Shown here piece by piece: positions 8,375 to 20,371 of a DNA stretch of 64,000 bases. Every line of letters starts with the position of its first letter. The first letter of the stretch is position 1. Under the pieces are notes generated by a model, which saw only the letters and a list, made by a program, of their open reading frames with translations, did not search any database and had not been told where the DNA came from. The translations under genes and the position numbers were made by a program. Source of the DNA: Sphaerosporella brunnea (Eukaryota > Ascomycota > Pezizomycetes > Pezizales > Pyronemataceae); assembly GCA_008704415.1 (NCBI GenBank), contig VXIS01000167.1, positions 1 to 64,000 on the forward strand. Reading direction: 5' to 3'.

Positions 8375-11300
8375 ATGCCGTATGTGCGATCCCCACGGTC
8401 GCCAAGACCGTCATCGGAGCTTGAAGGCATGGAGATTCCGGTGGTTCCAGCAGCGATTCACGACGATATGAGCTTTGGCGAGATGTGCGAGACGTTTATG
8501 GCGTACTGTACGTAAATTTCCCAGCCAAAGCCTTGAAGCTTGGTGTGCGTGCATGCGTCAGCAGCAGCAGCGGAAAGATGGAAGGAAGCGTTCGAAAGCT
8601 TAGCGCATTAAGCAAGCAAGAGCTCCCTCCATCTGGGTTCCGCAGGGTTCGGAGTAGTGTTTTATGACAAACGGAAAACGGTTCGGCTAACACCTGCATG
8701 CGTTTTACCACTACTCACAGTCACCGAACACATTGAAACGGCGCAGAATCTAAGCGCGTTGAAGCTTGTGCCTGCGGTTGCGCAGCTGGGTACTTCGTTG
8801 GCGGAGAAGAGTAGGTAGCATTCTGCGGGCTGCACCTATTCATGAGATGTCATTCGGAAATTTTGCTGATGCGCGATCGGGTAGGTCATAATCCGGCGAC
8901 TGTGGCGGCTTTACTGTAAGGATCCGTGCTTCTCGCCTTTCATCGTGACGACTTTGAGCCTGCTTGCAAGCGCTATCTGAGCTTGCATATCAGTTGCAAA
9001 AACGGACTATATTTCATGCTTATGAGAAAGGCTAACTTCTTCTTCTTCTTCTCACAGATGGTGTAAGGCAGAATTCGCATCGAATGATATAGATGGAGGT
9101 GGATTTGGGAGCGGTGTCAGTTCGACAAGGGCATCTGCGTGCGAACTTGTAGCATGCGATCTCACGTCGAGTCTCTCGGCTGTAGAAGCGTTGCAGTATC
9201 TTTGTCATGAGTTGCCGGTGGCTGAGACGGAAGGAGCAGAACCGACAGAATCGACAGAATCGACATTTTTGTTGAGCGGAAGAACAGGGGGAACTGGCAG
9301 CAGCGACCCAGAGAGCGGGAGAAAGAAGCAATTCGAAGGTAGTGTCCTGAAAAGCAACGTCAAGGAAATCTATCAGGTACTAACAACGGCTCTACCTCAG
9401 GAATGACCACTCTCGAGATTGCGATTTTGGCTGATTGCAAGAAGTTCATCTCGCATCGTCCGGTACAAAGGATTATCAACGGAATGTGAGTGCAGGTTTG
9501 CACAAAGGGTCCGAGCATCATTGTGCTAATTCATGCAGATGGGACGGATCCATATCCTTTTGGAAGTCCCTAGACGTTGATGGGTCCAAATCCCCGCATT
9601 TCTTCAATCCACGGTGAGCATCAAGAATATGGTTTCAGAGAAGTTCAAACACTCATCGGGGTGCCAGGAAATCGGATCCATTCTGTAGACTCAGGGTGCC
9701 TAAGTATCAGAAGGTGTTTGAAGCAATCTTCTTTGCCACCTTGCTTGGGCTCTACTACTTTGTGCTGGTGGAGCGAAACCCTTATCACATCATGCCTTCG
9801 GAGATTGCATTGATCGTTTTCTTCGCTGCCTTTGCTGTGCATGAGTTCTCTTCCATTAAGGATTCTGGCGTCACGTTCTACGCGGCAGATTTCTGGAGTT
9901 GGCTTGACATGTTTATCATAGTCATCGCTCTCGTCTTTATGGGCTTCCGTGAGCATGCCGGGATCAGGACTATTGACTCTTTGGTTAACCATATTGTAGG
10001 TATTGCTGGTGTGGTTAAAGACAGTGACGCGATCACAGATACCGCATTCGACGTGCTCTCCCTCGAAGCGCTGTTGCTCGTACCGAGGTAAAGCATACCG
10101 CCGCGCGTAATTATGCCAAAAAGGGGCTAAACTCTCGAAACAGAATGTTCAGTTTGTTCTCTTTAGATCCGTATTTCGGTAGGATTTTCAGAAATGTTCC
10201 GAAGAGGTACAGACTGCTCATGCCGAACAGGTGTCCTTATTCCGTGCTTGAAGCAAATGACCAAAGAAGTAGGGGCCTTCACCGAGAAATACCATGTTCT
10301 AGTGCTGACAACTTCTAGTTTCTCAAGTTCTCCGTCTTGGTTTGTGGGCTATGGTCGTCTCAGTAAACTCTCCGCTAACATGTCACTAGATCCTGATCCT
10401 CTATCTTGGTCCCTATCACATCCCGTGCGCCTCCCGTTGATGCTAACGGCGGTACAGGGTTCTTGACGACATTTTCCTTGTTGGCTCGGGACCGAATGTC
10501 GTTTAACGATGTGTGGTGGATGCTGATCAATGGTCCGTTATTTTTGTCGCACTCCCCGCATGTGGAAATAAAAAGCAACTGACTCGGCGCTTATGCGGCA
10601 GTGTTCTTTGGCTCGGTGAGACCCAAAATCGTAGTGCAGACACAACGTAGACCCAATAACTAACAACTAATAACCTATCGGGTTTAGAGCTCTGTCGGAT
10701 TTGTGAGTTCCTTGCCGCTGTTTCCGGCACGCATTTCCCGCCTCCCGAGGCATTTCAGGTTTTTCTAACTGATCACCCGCATTTAGAATGCTATGAGAGA
10801 GGTATAGTTGTGCCCCGCGTCTATCAGGTGGCCTTAGCGGCTTACCTCGCGGCAGATTTCGCCAATTCTGGGTCCCCCGTTGATGATGATCTTCGTGATT
10901 ATGACCAACATATTGCTTGTCACCTCCCTAATCAGTTTGCTCTCAAACAGCTTGACCAATGTCAGTATATACCCTTAATATTGCCCCATAATAACGAAAG
11001 GGCCATCGGCTGATCTGCGGTCTAGATGATGGCAAATGCTAGGTAACGTAGCCACACCACCGCAGCGGCGTAAACGGCGTGAATGGCGTGAATGGCGTGA
11101 ATAGCCGCTAACATCCGGAATATCTGGCAATTCAGGGAGGAATATTTCTTCATGTAAGTCCCTCATGCCTCGCGTGTAACTGCGCGGCAATTTGAAGCCT
11201 TACGCTTATCCCCAAAAGGTTCTCAACCATGGTCCTCGAAGCATCGACCAGTAATCGTTTGGTGGTGTTTTATCCGCCCCTGGTAAGTGCAAACAATCGA

Positions 11301-12052
11301 AATTGCACAGCTCGGCTTATTTATTTTGCTCGTCTAGAACCTGCTGCCGTTGATTCTGCTTCGGCCGCTGCGGCTGTGGGTACCCGCACAAAAGCTACGA
11401 AAATGTAGGAATGCTGCGCTGCGCTTCATGCGAGGTAATCGCGTCTAATCTGAGTCACATACAGGGAGAATTGCACTACTGAAATTTTCGCACTGCTTGT
11501 TTGTACGACCATCCCCGCTTTTTTTTTTTTCGCTTTTTTCCTTTTTCCCGCTTTTTCCCGCTTTTTCCCGCTTTTTTTTATTCGTCGCGAGCGCTTCGGC
11601 GCGTGTTGCGCTGAAGTTTAACTTACATGTGTTTGCAGGCAGCGGCTATTTTGGTCTTCGAAAAAGTGATGAAGCGGGGAGAAAACGGCACCCGCTACAA
11701 AGTGTGGGGTCCCAACAACAACAGCGATAAAAAGAGTTCGCATCACGGGCTCGGCATAGGCGGCGGCATTGGAATACTCAACCGCAACTCAATATGGAAT
11801 GGGCGCTTAGCGGGTGCTGGTCGTTTTGCCGGTGGTCGCTTGGGGCTGGGGCATGGGGGTTGGCAAGCGGGGGGGCCGCCTGGCAGCTCATCTAGCAGTG
11901 TACGAATAGACGAGCGCGAGCGCGAGGACCCTGATTCGAGGCTCAGTCGGCTCACAGCTGAGGATCGTGAGGAGCTCAGGCGGATAAGGGCCTCGATCGA
12001 GGAGCTTAGCAGCAAGATGGATGCGATCATTTCTCAGAACGGGGCAGTGTGA
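8375..12052 (+). CDS. YVC1: Vacuolar TRP-type calcium/cation channel (Yvc1-like), 23 exons
   Basis: Yvc1 is a TRP-type channel of the fungal vacuole that releases Ca2+ to the cytosol. My model joins 23 exons: 8375-8507, 8721-8810, 8885-8915, 9058-9338, 9401-9485, 9539-9613, 9689-9948, 10000-10087, 10144-10178, 10231-10268, 10319-10339, 10390-10408, 10458-10532, 10602-10615, 10688-10702, 10787-10801, 10856-10960, 11026-11042, 11136-11153, 11219-11282, 11338-11434, 11465-11502, 11639-12052. They sum to 2028 nt (675 aa), with consistent phase throughout. Family landmarks in order: VPKYQKVFEAIFFATL, AADFWSWLDMFIIVIALVF, DTAFDVLSLEALLLVPR, FSLFSLDPYFG, LGFLTTFSLLARDRMSFNDV, the pore-side VFFGSSSVGF, GPPLMMIFVIMTNILLVTSL, REEYFF and NRLVVFYPPL. 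A Gly-rich then acidic coiled tail ends the protein. Six exons are 19 nt or shorter. Confidence 0.88.
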
Positions 12053-12991
12053 GATGAGATCGATAGGGCAGGCGTAGGAGTTGCATGTACTTAGGGGTGG
12101 GTAGGTGTATTTTGGGGGGGGGGGGGGTGGGGTGGGAGGATAGAGGATAATTGATCACGCACGCACGCACACACACATACACACACACAAATACACACAC
12201 ACAAATACACACACACAAATACACACACACACACGGCCAGGAGGAAAAAGGGAGCTCGGGGGGGGGGGGGGGATCAAAAAGAAGTATCTATGATAGCTAT
12301 TCTATCGAAAGCACGCATAACTAACGTTGGCTGAACGGTGCGGCTAAACGCACGCATGCGAGGTTGGGAGGGTGAAGGGATCCGCCAAAAACCAAGCGCA
12401 GGCATAGAGTAGCAGCCAGCCCACCCGGCAGGCAGGACGTCAGATGGCAGCGCTGGCGTCTGTTCTGTCTTCCTGCAGGGCCGAGGACCAGCGGCGGCAG
12501 ACTCCCTGTCGAGCGAGCGAGCAGCGCCAGCACCAGCACCCGCACCCCAGACATGGGTAGCTACTTCCTATACGCTCTCTGCGGTTATTCCGGTCAGCCA
12601 GCCAAGGCCCCATTGTTCGCTCGATTGGAGTGTTGAGAGCAGCAGCTCCTTCTGGACAGGCGACCGTCGTTCAATTTTAGTATTTTAGCAGAGCCCGCGT
12701 CTCGCACCCTTCCCAAACAGCGTCCCCCCCTCTTCTTACTTTAGCCCCCCCCCCCCCCGCCCCCCTAAGTGAACGAGCGTCAATAAAACCCCCCGTTAAC
12801 GCCCCTACCGCTCACCTGCCACCCTTCCGCGGTAAAAAGAGTCACAAAGCAACACCAACAAGCCTGCTACTACTCAGCATCATCATATCATCATACCTTC
12901 GAAGAAGTCCCGAAGTCCCTCCGGTCAGCTGAACACCGGCTGCATATAATCCAATCCAAAACACCACCCCAAAAAAGAAATAAAAAAATCA
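12053..12991. repeat. Intergenic rich in homopolymer G/C runs and CA repeats
   Basis: No gene is seen. The stretch holds a G run of about 15 (12113-12127) and a (CA)n/ACACACAAAT microsatellite (about 12160-12234). A second G run of about 15 follows (12258-12272), and a C run of about 14 near 12744-12759. The last 250 bp are C-rich and pyrimidine-biased, and probably form the promoter and leader of the zinc-finger gene. Confidence 0.8.
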
Positions 12992-14123
12992 ATGCAACTC
13001 CTTTCCCCCCGATGCTCTCCCTCAGCATACCTGTCTCCTCAACACAGTCCGGCACTTGCATACAGCAGTCCCGCAATGGCCCCAGGGGATTGGGATTATC
13101 GATCTCAGCACTTCAGAGCACCTGCACCTGTGCGACCCAGAAGTGGCCTATCCGAGCCCACTCTCCATTCATTGCCCCAGCGGCACGAGCATAAGTTTGT
13201 CCCCACGGCGCCGGAGTATGACCATTCCTTGCACGGCGACACACCTCTGACGCCGCCTGCCTCCGATGGATTCATGTCACCGCCTAGTCATGGGCAAGAA
13301 TTTGGGGACCCAAACATCCCTCATGTGTGGATGCACAATTACGAAAGCGTGAAGGGAGGAGATGGTGGCACGGACGCGGCGAGGCCAGTTCACATCCATT
13401 ACATTGAGGATATTCTCCAAGCAGAAGCCAGCTTGACATCGAGCTTCCGAAATAGCAGCAATACCTTCGGAATCCCCCCCAGGAAACGGATTCGCAACGA
13501 CTGGATGCAGCTGCCTGAAGAAGACTCCCACATCCCGGAACTGTTGCCCAAGTCGAGGAAGAAACGCCATCTCACGGACGCGAGTGAGGCTACTTACACT
13601 TGCGAGACGTGCGGCAAGTACTTTTCGAGAATTTGGAATTACAATGCCCACCAAGACACCCATAACCCGAATCGACCGAGGCCTCACGCCTGTCGGCACC
13701 AGAACTGCGGGAAGGCATTTGTCAGGAGGACCGACCTGACCCGGCACACGCAGTGTGTGCATGCGAAGGACAAGCGGTTCAGGTGTGAGCTTTGTGGTGG
13801 GAACTTTGCTCGAAAGGACACGCTTCGACGGTATGCGCGCCTCGTCGACAGCCACGCTGCCATGCCTGCTTCCATATGCTGATTTTTGAACGTGCAGGCA
13901 CGAAGAGGATGGATGTCCCAATCGTTCTATCATCGCACGGCACAAGCCGCTCAACCTGCAGTCAGAAGCCTTGGATCATATGCTCTTACAGCGCGATAGG
14001 CGTCAAGTCGGGTCAGATTATCCAGAGCAGCACGAGCAGCAATTTAGAACCGCTTCCCAAAGCCCGCCTCGAAATATGCCATATCTCCCCAATATAGTTC
14101 AGGTACAAAATGCAGTCTGGTAG
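12992..14123 (+). CDS. C2H2 zinc-finger transcription factor
   Basis: Two exons (12992-13830 and 13898-14123, phase 2) give 354 aa. The N-terminal half is Pro/Ser-rich and low in order, as in activation regions. Three consecutive zinc fingers begin near residue 198. The first is YTCETCGKYFSRIWNYNAHQ with DTH. The second has spaced cysteines (CRHQNCGKAF...RHTQCVH). The third is FRCELCGGNFARKDTLRRHE and ends EDGC, so its last ligand is Cys (C2HC). The splice is well supported because it completes the third finger's first His; reading through the intron instead ends the protein early. Targets are unknown. Nuclear DNA-binding is inferred from the fingers. The upstream start is uncertain, since no stop-proof evidence fixes the first Met. 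Confidence 0.85.
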
Positions 14124-15978
14124 CACCCAGACGGACACACATAGAAACCCTTACTTGTATTCTTTTTAAAATCTTTGGCTTCACTTATACATCACACAAG
14201 CCAGTGAGTTAGGCCACTACTGGATCTGTGGTGCTTCATTTTTTTCTTTGCGGGGGTACCGCGGTCATGGGTTTTGGTTTTGGTTTTGGGTTGGTTTTCT
14301 GCACGGCTGGCGTATCGAGTTTCACTTCGTTCCTATTTGTTGGTTATCATTTTTCTGCTTTGCGTTCTCTTTTGGTGGCGGGGGGGAGGCTGTAGACCAA
14401 GAATTCTTTTTTTACATTTACATACAGGTTCATCCTATGTATATCACATTTTCCTTTTTCTGTTTTGTGGGTTGATATGATAAGTCGGACCTTGCTATTC
14501 GTCGGACGCCCGAGCATGAGGCCTTCGTCCTTGGCAGCAGCGGCAGCGGTTATGCATTGCTGTGGTGTGTGGCGTGTGGTATGTGGAGGGGGCTTTTGTG
14601 CGGATAACCGCTTGTAGGGTAGCTAGAGTTGGGGGGTGGCTCGCTCGTCTGGCGGAAGTGAAGCGGGCGAATATCCCGGACCTCCACCGGCAGCGTTTTG
14701 GGCATAGAGTGAGTTTTTTTTTCTCTGCGTGCTCCGATCGCGAGATAGAGGGGGGTTGTGCGTGCCTGTCTTGTCCTGTGTTTCAATTGGCGCCGAAGAA
14801 GATGTGCGACTTCACTTTCTTCGCTTTTCCCTTGAGAACTCCAGTTAAGTGCAACTACGTTTCGCTCGATCTTCGTCTTCTTCTGCTCAACGTGAAGAGG
14901 CATCAGCCGCGCCTGCGATTGCTCTTTTGTGGAGGGAAGGGGATATCCGGATGCAACCCTGCTCGGGGTCGGAGGCCTGATGCGCTTAAACGCGCAGATG
15001 CGTTTACGTTGATGTGTGAGGAATGCTTTTTTCCTCCCCGGCTGCGCCTATTATCATAGAGATTGCGTGTGGGGGGGTTTTCCGCTTCGACTACTCTAGA
15101 TCCGACGCCCCCCCTTGCCCTGGCTTATTGGCGCAAAAACATGAATGGACCAATTGAACGGCTGAGCTTGTGGGAACTCTTGTGCATTTTGCGTTGCACA
15201 TGCGGACTCTACGCTGTGATACGACGAGGCGAGACGAGACCGAGGCGAGGCGAACTGTTGGGACGGTTGCTGGACGGTGAGAGCTGCTTTTCTTTTTTTT
15301 CTTTTTGCTTTTGCGGGTTGGCTGACGCTGCGCTGCCTGTGTCTGTACCCGTACTGGTAGTTCGACTCGTCCATTTGGAAGCAGGCCTCATTAGGCACTC
15401 AAAACCAAATCACGCCCTCTCACTCCCACCGACCCCATTCGAGACCGCAATGACACCCGTTATTGTTTCGCGGATCCAACAACACCCATCGGCATTTCAA
15501 CCCCTTCTTCTTCTCGGCTGTGGCGTCTATCGGTATTTAGAGTAGCATCAGCAATTACTATATTTAGCATCAGAAACACAATTGTGGGTCGCTTGCAGGG
15601 TGGAAGTGAACAGTTCCCAACGTTAACTGACTGCCGATTGATTACCTGGTATGTGGCATCGCAGGGATTTCACGAGGAGGAGCAAAAGGCTGTACCACAT
15701 GGACTGGAAGATTCACCGATCTATGGTCTGATCAAAATCAATCGTAGAAGCATGTGCGCTCTATGTACCAGTGAATTTCATTATCCTTTTACATTCCCTC
15801 AATTTCCTGAGATCAGACGGCACTCCTTTCTCCTCGAAAGACGCTTCCTCCGAGTCCTTCGAGTCATCGTGTGTCACTCATACATAACTCATCCCCTTAC
15901 CCTCGCGGAAAAATCTCAACTTTTGCATGAGGCGCTCCGCCTTTCGTTCCGAAAAATACCGTACCTTTTCTCACCTCC
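14124..15978. other. Intergenic, no supported gene
   Basis: Several plus-strand frames of 150-165 codons exist (14562-15059, 15063-15545, 15584-16033), but none has a domain, plausible composition or splice context. The last overlaps the 3' end of the methyltransferase on the other strand. The stretch is rich in T runs and short GT/GTT repeats just after the zinc-finger gene. Confidence 0.6.
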
Positions 15979-17116
15979 CTATTCACAAGTGATGCTGAAC
16001 ACCATCTCCGTTGCCTTCTCCTCCGGGGGATGATCAAACCTCTTTCCCTCCGGGCTGACACGCACGGTGTTGGGATCAATTTGGCATTCGACCTTCAACT
16101 TCCTGCCTGTCCTACTTCCCACTTCATCCCAAAACTTCCCGAAGCTCGCCAAATCGTGTCTCATCATGACCCCAACGGTAGGATGCATATATTCCCCGGC
16201 AACGGCACTACCGATCATGCGGCCAACGATCACATCACCAGGCCGGCCCCTCAGATACCCGACCAATCTCTCGGCCGCCTCACGCTGGCGGGCATAATTG
16301 AAAAGATGCAGGAAGTAGCTCGCGTGGACGACGGCACACTTACCACGCATCTCCTTCTCCAGCCACGAGTGCGCGTCGAAAATATCCGCCGCTTGCATGC
16401 GGATCCCGGTTTCTTCGGGCGAATCCAGAAACAGCTCGTGGCCCAGGTCTATAAACTCCTGCTGGAGCTCTGCGCCGACGAGCTGCGAGGGCGGGATCCG
16501 TTCGTGCGAGCGCAGGTACCGCAGGTCCTGGCCGACGCAGCAGCCAACGTCGAGATAGACCGCACCGTGATCACGCTGCAGCAGCGACAGCACGTGCGCG
16601 TACGCTGGATACGTCGGGAGGTTGAATTTGACGAACTCGAACAGGCCTATGCAGGGATAGGGAAATATTTCCCAGGCTTTATCTTGCTGCCAAAGACGTC
16701 AGTATTTTTTTTCTTTTTTTTTCTTTTTTTTGCCCCTAGTAAATATGCGGCAGTTGGTTTGCGGGTAGACCGCTCACATGGTGGAGAGTTAGGGCTTGGC
16801 CCGAATATCGATATCCCTGCTGCTGCTGCAGGGGAAGATGCGCAGGTCGGAATAGCATCAGAGCTTCTTTTGGGGGGGCGGGGGGGGTTTGTGTTTGCTT
16901 TCTTCAAGTGAAATGACTTACCAAGCGCTTGATATGCGCTTCCAGTAGCTTGTTGACCACCCCATGTTCGGTCATGACGTTGCGGGTCGCCTCGGGGCAT
17001 TTGTAGGTTTCGAAGTAGAAGACGCTATCTTTGCTGCCTGGTTTCGATATGACGGTGCTTGCCGGGCTTGGGCTTGATATTTTGCTCTCTCCGGAGTCTC
17101 TCGTGTCTGTATCCAC
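15979..17116 (-). CDS. SAM-dependent methyltransferase, fungal small-molecule type
   Basis: Two exons on the minus strand (16922-17116, then 15979-16686, phase 0) encode 300 aa. After a Ser-rich N-terminus come TYKCPEATR and AHIKRL, then across the intron QDKAWEIFPYPCIGLFEFVK. The SAM-binding motif I is VYLDVGCCVGQDLRYL, followed by VGAELQQEFIDLGHELF (acidic loop) and later VVHASYFLHLFNYARQREAA and PGDVIVGRMIGS. This order, especially the (A)W..(H/F)PYPCIGLF and LDVGCCxGQD blocks, is that of class I methyltransferases often found near fungal secondary-metabolite genes. No biosynthetic neighbours are visible here. The intron is unusually long for this window (235 bp) and pyrimidine-rich. Substrate unknown. 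Confidence 0.85.
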
Positions 17117-18800
17117 TCAAAACCTGGTCAAAGAGGTGGGAAACGAATGCTGCCATACCAGTTGCGCAGCCGCGTTTGGATGCGGAGCGTCTCCGTTTGA
17201 ATCTGGTCGAGAGGAAGTCCACAGCCTCACGAAACATGGAAACCATCGGAGGGGTATTTGAGTGATGATGGAAAACTGTGGTGGGGGGTGAAAGTGGAAT
17301 GAGAACGACTGACTGGAACTGGGGAGAGTGATCAAAATAAGCTGTCCCCGCCCCCGCACCAAACTTCTCGTCGCATGAACGGACTGATGATCTGATGATG
17401 ACCCATTACTTACCAACTCATTCCAAGCTCTAGGGCTAGCTGAAAGGGATATCTCTCAAGCGAAGGAAGTGGAGACCGCTGTGGCGATGAGGCACGGATT
17501 GATCTACTATGCGTGCTTCTGGGCCTGAAGGATAATAACTTGAAATCATTTATTCTTCGGGACCGAGATCCGCGGCCGTGGGGCTATCTCAAGCGGAAAG
17601 CCAACCCAGACGTCGAGGTTTCTTTGCAATTTAGTTTCCAGGTGTGTACTCGCTATGGGGATAAAGTATGACAATGCAGGCGCCACATAGGCAGCTGCAG
17701 TTGACTGAAAACCTCAAGCCACGCAACACTTCAACAACTGGCATAAGAAGAAGGGGAGTGGAAAAGCGATGCCCAAGGCTCTGTGCTGCTCCATGTTATT
17801 CTTCTTGACGTAGTTCTTCACTGGAAAGCTGCCGGTCTCTTTTTGGTCTGTGTATCTTAGGTCTCAAATTGCCAGTGTGGTGAGGCCGCACTCCTTCCCG
17901 GGCTTCTCTCAGTGCAAACACCTCCTTCTCGTTACAGCGCCACAGCGGCGCCTGCATTGTCATATTTTGTCCCCGTGGTGAGTATGTGTATTCTAGGTGC
18001 ATAACGTCTGTTGACGTGGATGCGGAAGTCCGGCCAATGTTACCATTGCCACAAAAAACGGTAGTTTGCATATCATTGCTGAAGAGGTCAGTTAGTCTTT
18101 TCGGCATCCGCTCAAGCTCTATATATATCGGGAGCAAACGAACCAAGCACTTGCAAGTTGCAAGTTTGGTCTCTGTAGTCGCCATTGGAGAGCAGCCCGC
18201 ACATCGGCCTTCCAGCCGTTGGCTGGGCCCATCTCGACGGTCTATGTTTTCCTGTTACCGGTTAGTGGTCTGCAGAGATGCTAGATGGTGTTAAGGTGAT
18301 GCATGCATGTTGTCACCGCAATCTGCCGAGCAACCCCGTGGTCTTGATCGTGATCGTCTTCCCCACGAACTGATGATAACTAAGTACGTATCTTCACCCT
18401 CCGTACTTATTTTCCCCTACCGTTTCCGCCCATTTCACAGTCAAACGGCTTATTTCAGCGCTCCTACCAGATCCAAGCGGTTGTGTATTTGTCCATCCGG
18501 CATGCAGCCTTTCGGCTATGCCCATAAATCCAAGCGGTCAAAAAAAAAAAAAAAAAAAACAATTTTGGTTTGCGTAACGTTACAAGCTGACAGAGCGTTT
18601 TTGAGGCATTAAGATCGCAACACATTATATAAAGCCCCCATACAAAATTTGCCTATGGTCACACCTTGCGCCTGGGAATCGCCCGGCTCTTCAAGAGACA
18701 AAAATTCAACAGCATCGTCCACGTTTTTTTTAGACCTAGACCGCATACGCGCTAAACAAGCGAGCTACTCTTGCACGTTCTCGACTTTGAAGTGCCTACA
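17117..18800. other. Intergenic, no supported gene
   Basis: Short open frames on both strands have no recognisable domain. Includes the methyltransferase promoter side, and an A run of about 19 near 18541-18559. Confidence 0.6.
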
Positions 18801-18918
18801 TACCGCATAAACTCGCGAACAAGAGACTGGGCTAAGTCACTGCGCCATGTAGGCTTAGTGACTTTGCCACATGGCGCAGTGACTTAGCCCAGTCTCTTGT
18901 TCGCGAGTTTATGCGGTA
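18801..18918. repeat. Perfect inverted repeat, 50-bp arms with 18-nt loop
   Basis: The left arm (18801-18850) begins TACCGCATAAACTCGCG and ends GCGCCATGT. The right arm (18869-18918) is its exact reverse complement. The 18-nt loop (18851-18868) contains AGTGACTT, which also occurs inside the right arm (18878-18885). Outside the arms AGTGC and GCACT could pair weakly across a bulge. RNA from either strand would fold into a long hairpin. It may be a small-RNA precursor, a minimal foldback element or a template-switch product. Nothing here encodes protein. Confidence 0.95.
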
Positions 18919-20280
18919 GCACTGTAACTAATACTAAACTATCTAGGCCAGACCAATTGATCGACTCCTTTATGGCGCTTGTGGCTCTGCGGATAAACAA
19001 GCGCCAAATGTGCCTTCGTTGTAGCCTGCCTACTTAGTTATCACTGACTAAGTATGCAGTTTCATCATATGAAAAAGTTGTCGTAGCGTCTCCACTCTCG
19101 TCGAACATTGCCTCTGCAAAAGCCCCTGATGTATGAAGTCTCGATAAACAGCTACAAAACGTTTCGCGGAGCCACGTATCATCACCAGCGTTTACGTTCG
19201 TCTCGAGAGTAGCAGTGTCCATATACAGAGCTTTCAATCCCATTTGCGTCACTGATAGATTCACCAGACCGCAGGAAGAGAGATTTTGGCAAATTTGAAA
19301 GTAAATCATTCAAGTGTAAAGACATTAAGCCCCCGGGGCGCTTTCTGCACAAGTGAGCGGTGCCGCAGCCTCTCTTTTTCATCTCATCGCCCCTTGTGGC
19401 CTCATCCCGCTATTCCTCTACCGCCTTCTTCTTTCCTCCAGGAGGGACGCCGGTTGAGGTAGGCTTGGAGTGCAAGAGGACCGGTGCAAACGGATTCTGT
19501 CGCTCACAAATCGTCTTTAGATACCAATTCCGATCCGCTTGCTCAAGTATTCCAACCCGTGCATCACCTATCACCAACAACCTAACAATTACGAATATCT
19601 TGCTCTTCTCTGGTTCTTGTTACTCGCCTTCAAACCGATACAAAGCCTCCCGCAGAGGAGTCATGATACGGTGGGTTGTGGATTTGTTCAGGTTGGCTCT
19701 GTATCCACACTGTCTTAAGACACCGAGCCCTCGCCGAGAAATTCAACGGGAGATTTGTCCTTATATCGCACCGGTTGGGATCTGCTCCTTGTTGCAAAAA
19801 AAAAACCGGTCAGCAGCTGGGTGCCAAATGGTGCCCTAGAGATTGGATTGTAGCAAAGTATGACATTCACCACCGTTTGCATCGATCGAACAGTAGCTGC
19901 ATCACCTTCTCTATCCTGGTTCAAACAATACCTCTGAACGGCCAGGTGGGGCCGTGTATCGAGGCAATGAACCCTCATCCCCACATTCAGGCCGGCCAGG
20001 CAGAGGGCAAACTCACGTGCATTACCCAGCCAAGGGCGTTTCCTGAAAAATGCGTTTGTATCAGCTCCTTCTATAATATAGAATCTATATCTGGCTTCTA
20101 AATGGCAAGGCATCGGCAACGGTTTGTTAGTAGAGAAGGCGGAGGAGGAGGCGGTTGCAGCGCATGAGACCTGAAGAGCATGATGAGGGAGGTGCTCGGC
20201 GATGGCGAGCATCGGCTCAGAGGCGGTTGTGACGAGGACCAGATATGGGGGTTGTGAATTAAGTTACAAGCTGTTGATTT
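18919..20280. other. Gene-poor stretch with unassigned open frames
   Basis: Two minus-strand stretches look mildly coding: 19034-19309 (91 codons) and 19715-20212 (165 codons, from MLAIAEHLPHHALQ to GEGSVS). I recognise neither, and no splice model linking them was convincing. They may be degraded gene pieces. Confidence 0.4.
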
Positions 20281-20371
20281 TTTGTTTGTAATCAGGTTTA
20301 TTGTCTGTATGTGACCGCGAACGATCATGGCAGACCCACTACACGTCCCCGGCGTTATCCTGACAAGCTTT
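20281..20371 (+). repeat. Left arm of a separated inverted repeat
   Basis: The sequence from GTTTGTAATCAGGTTTATTG through TGTGACCGCGAACGATCATG to about CAGACCC recurs, in reverse complement and with a few mismatches, at 21300-21367. The best-matched core is about 20281-20335; inward similarity fades. The spacing is about 930 bp. Confidence 0.75.

Noticed and set aside
14562..15545. Two long plus-strand frames (165 and 160 codons)
   Set aside because: Composition follows the base content of the spacer, they have no recognisable motif, and they have no plausible start or neighbours.
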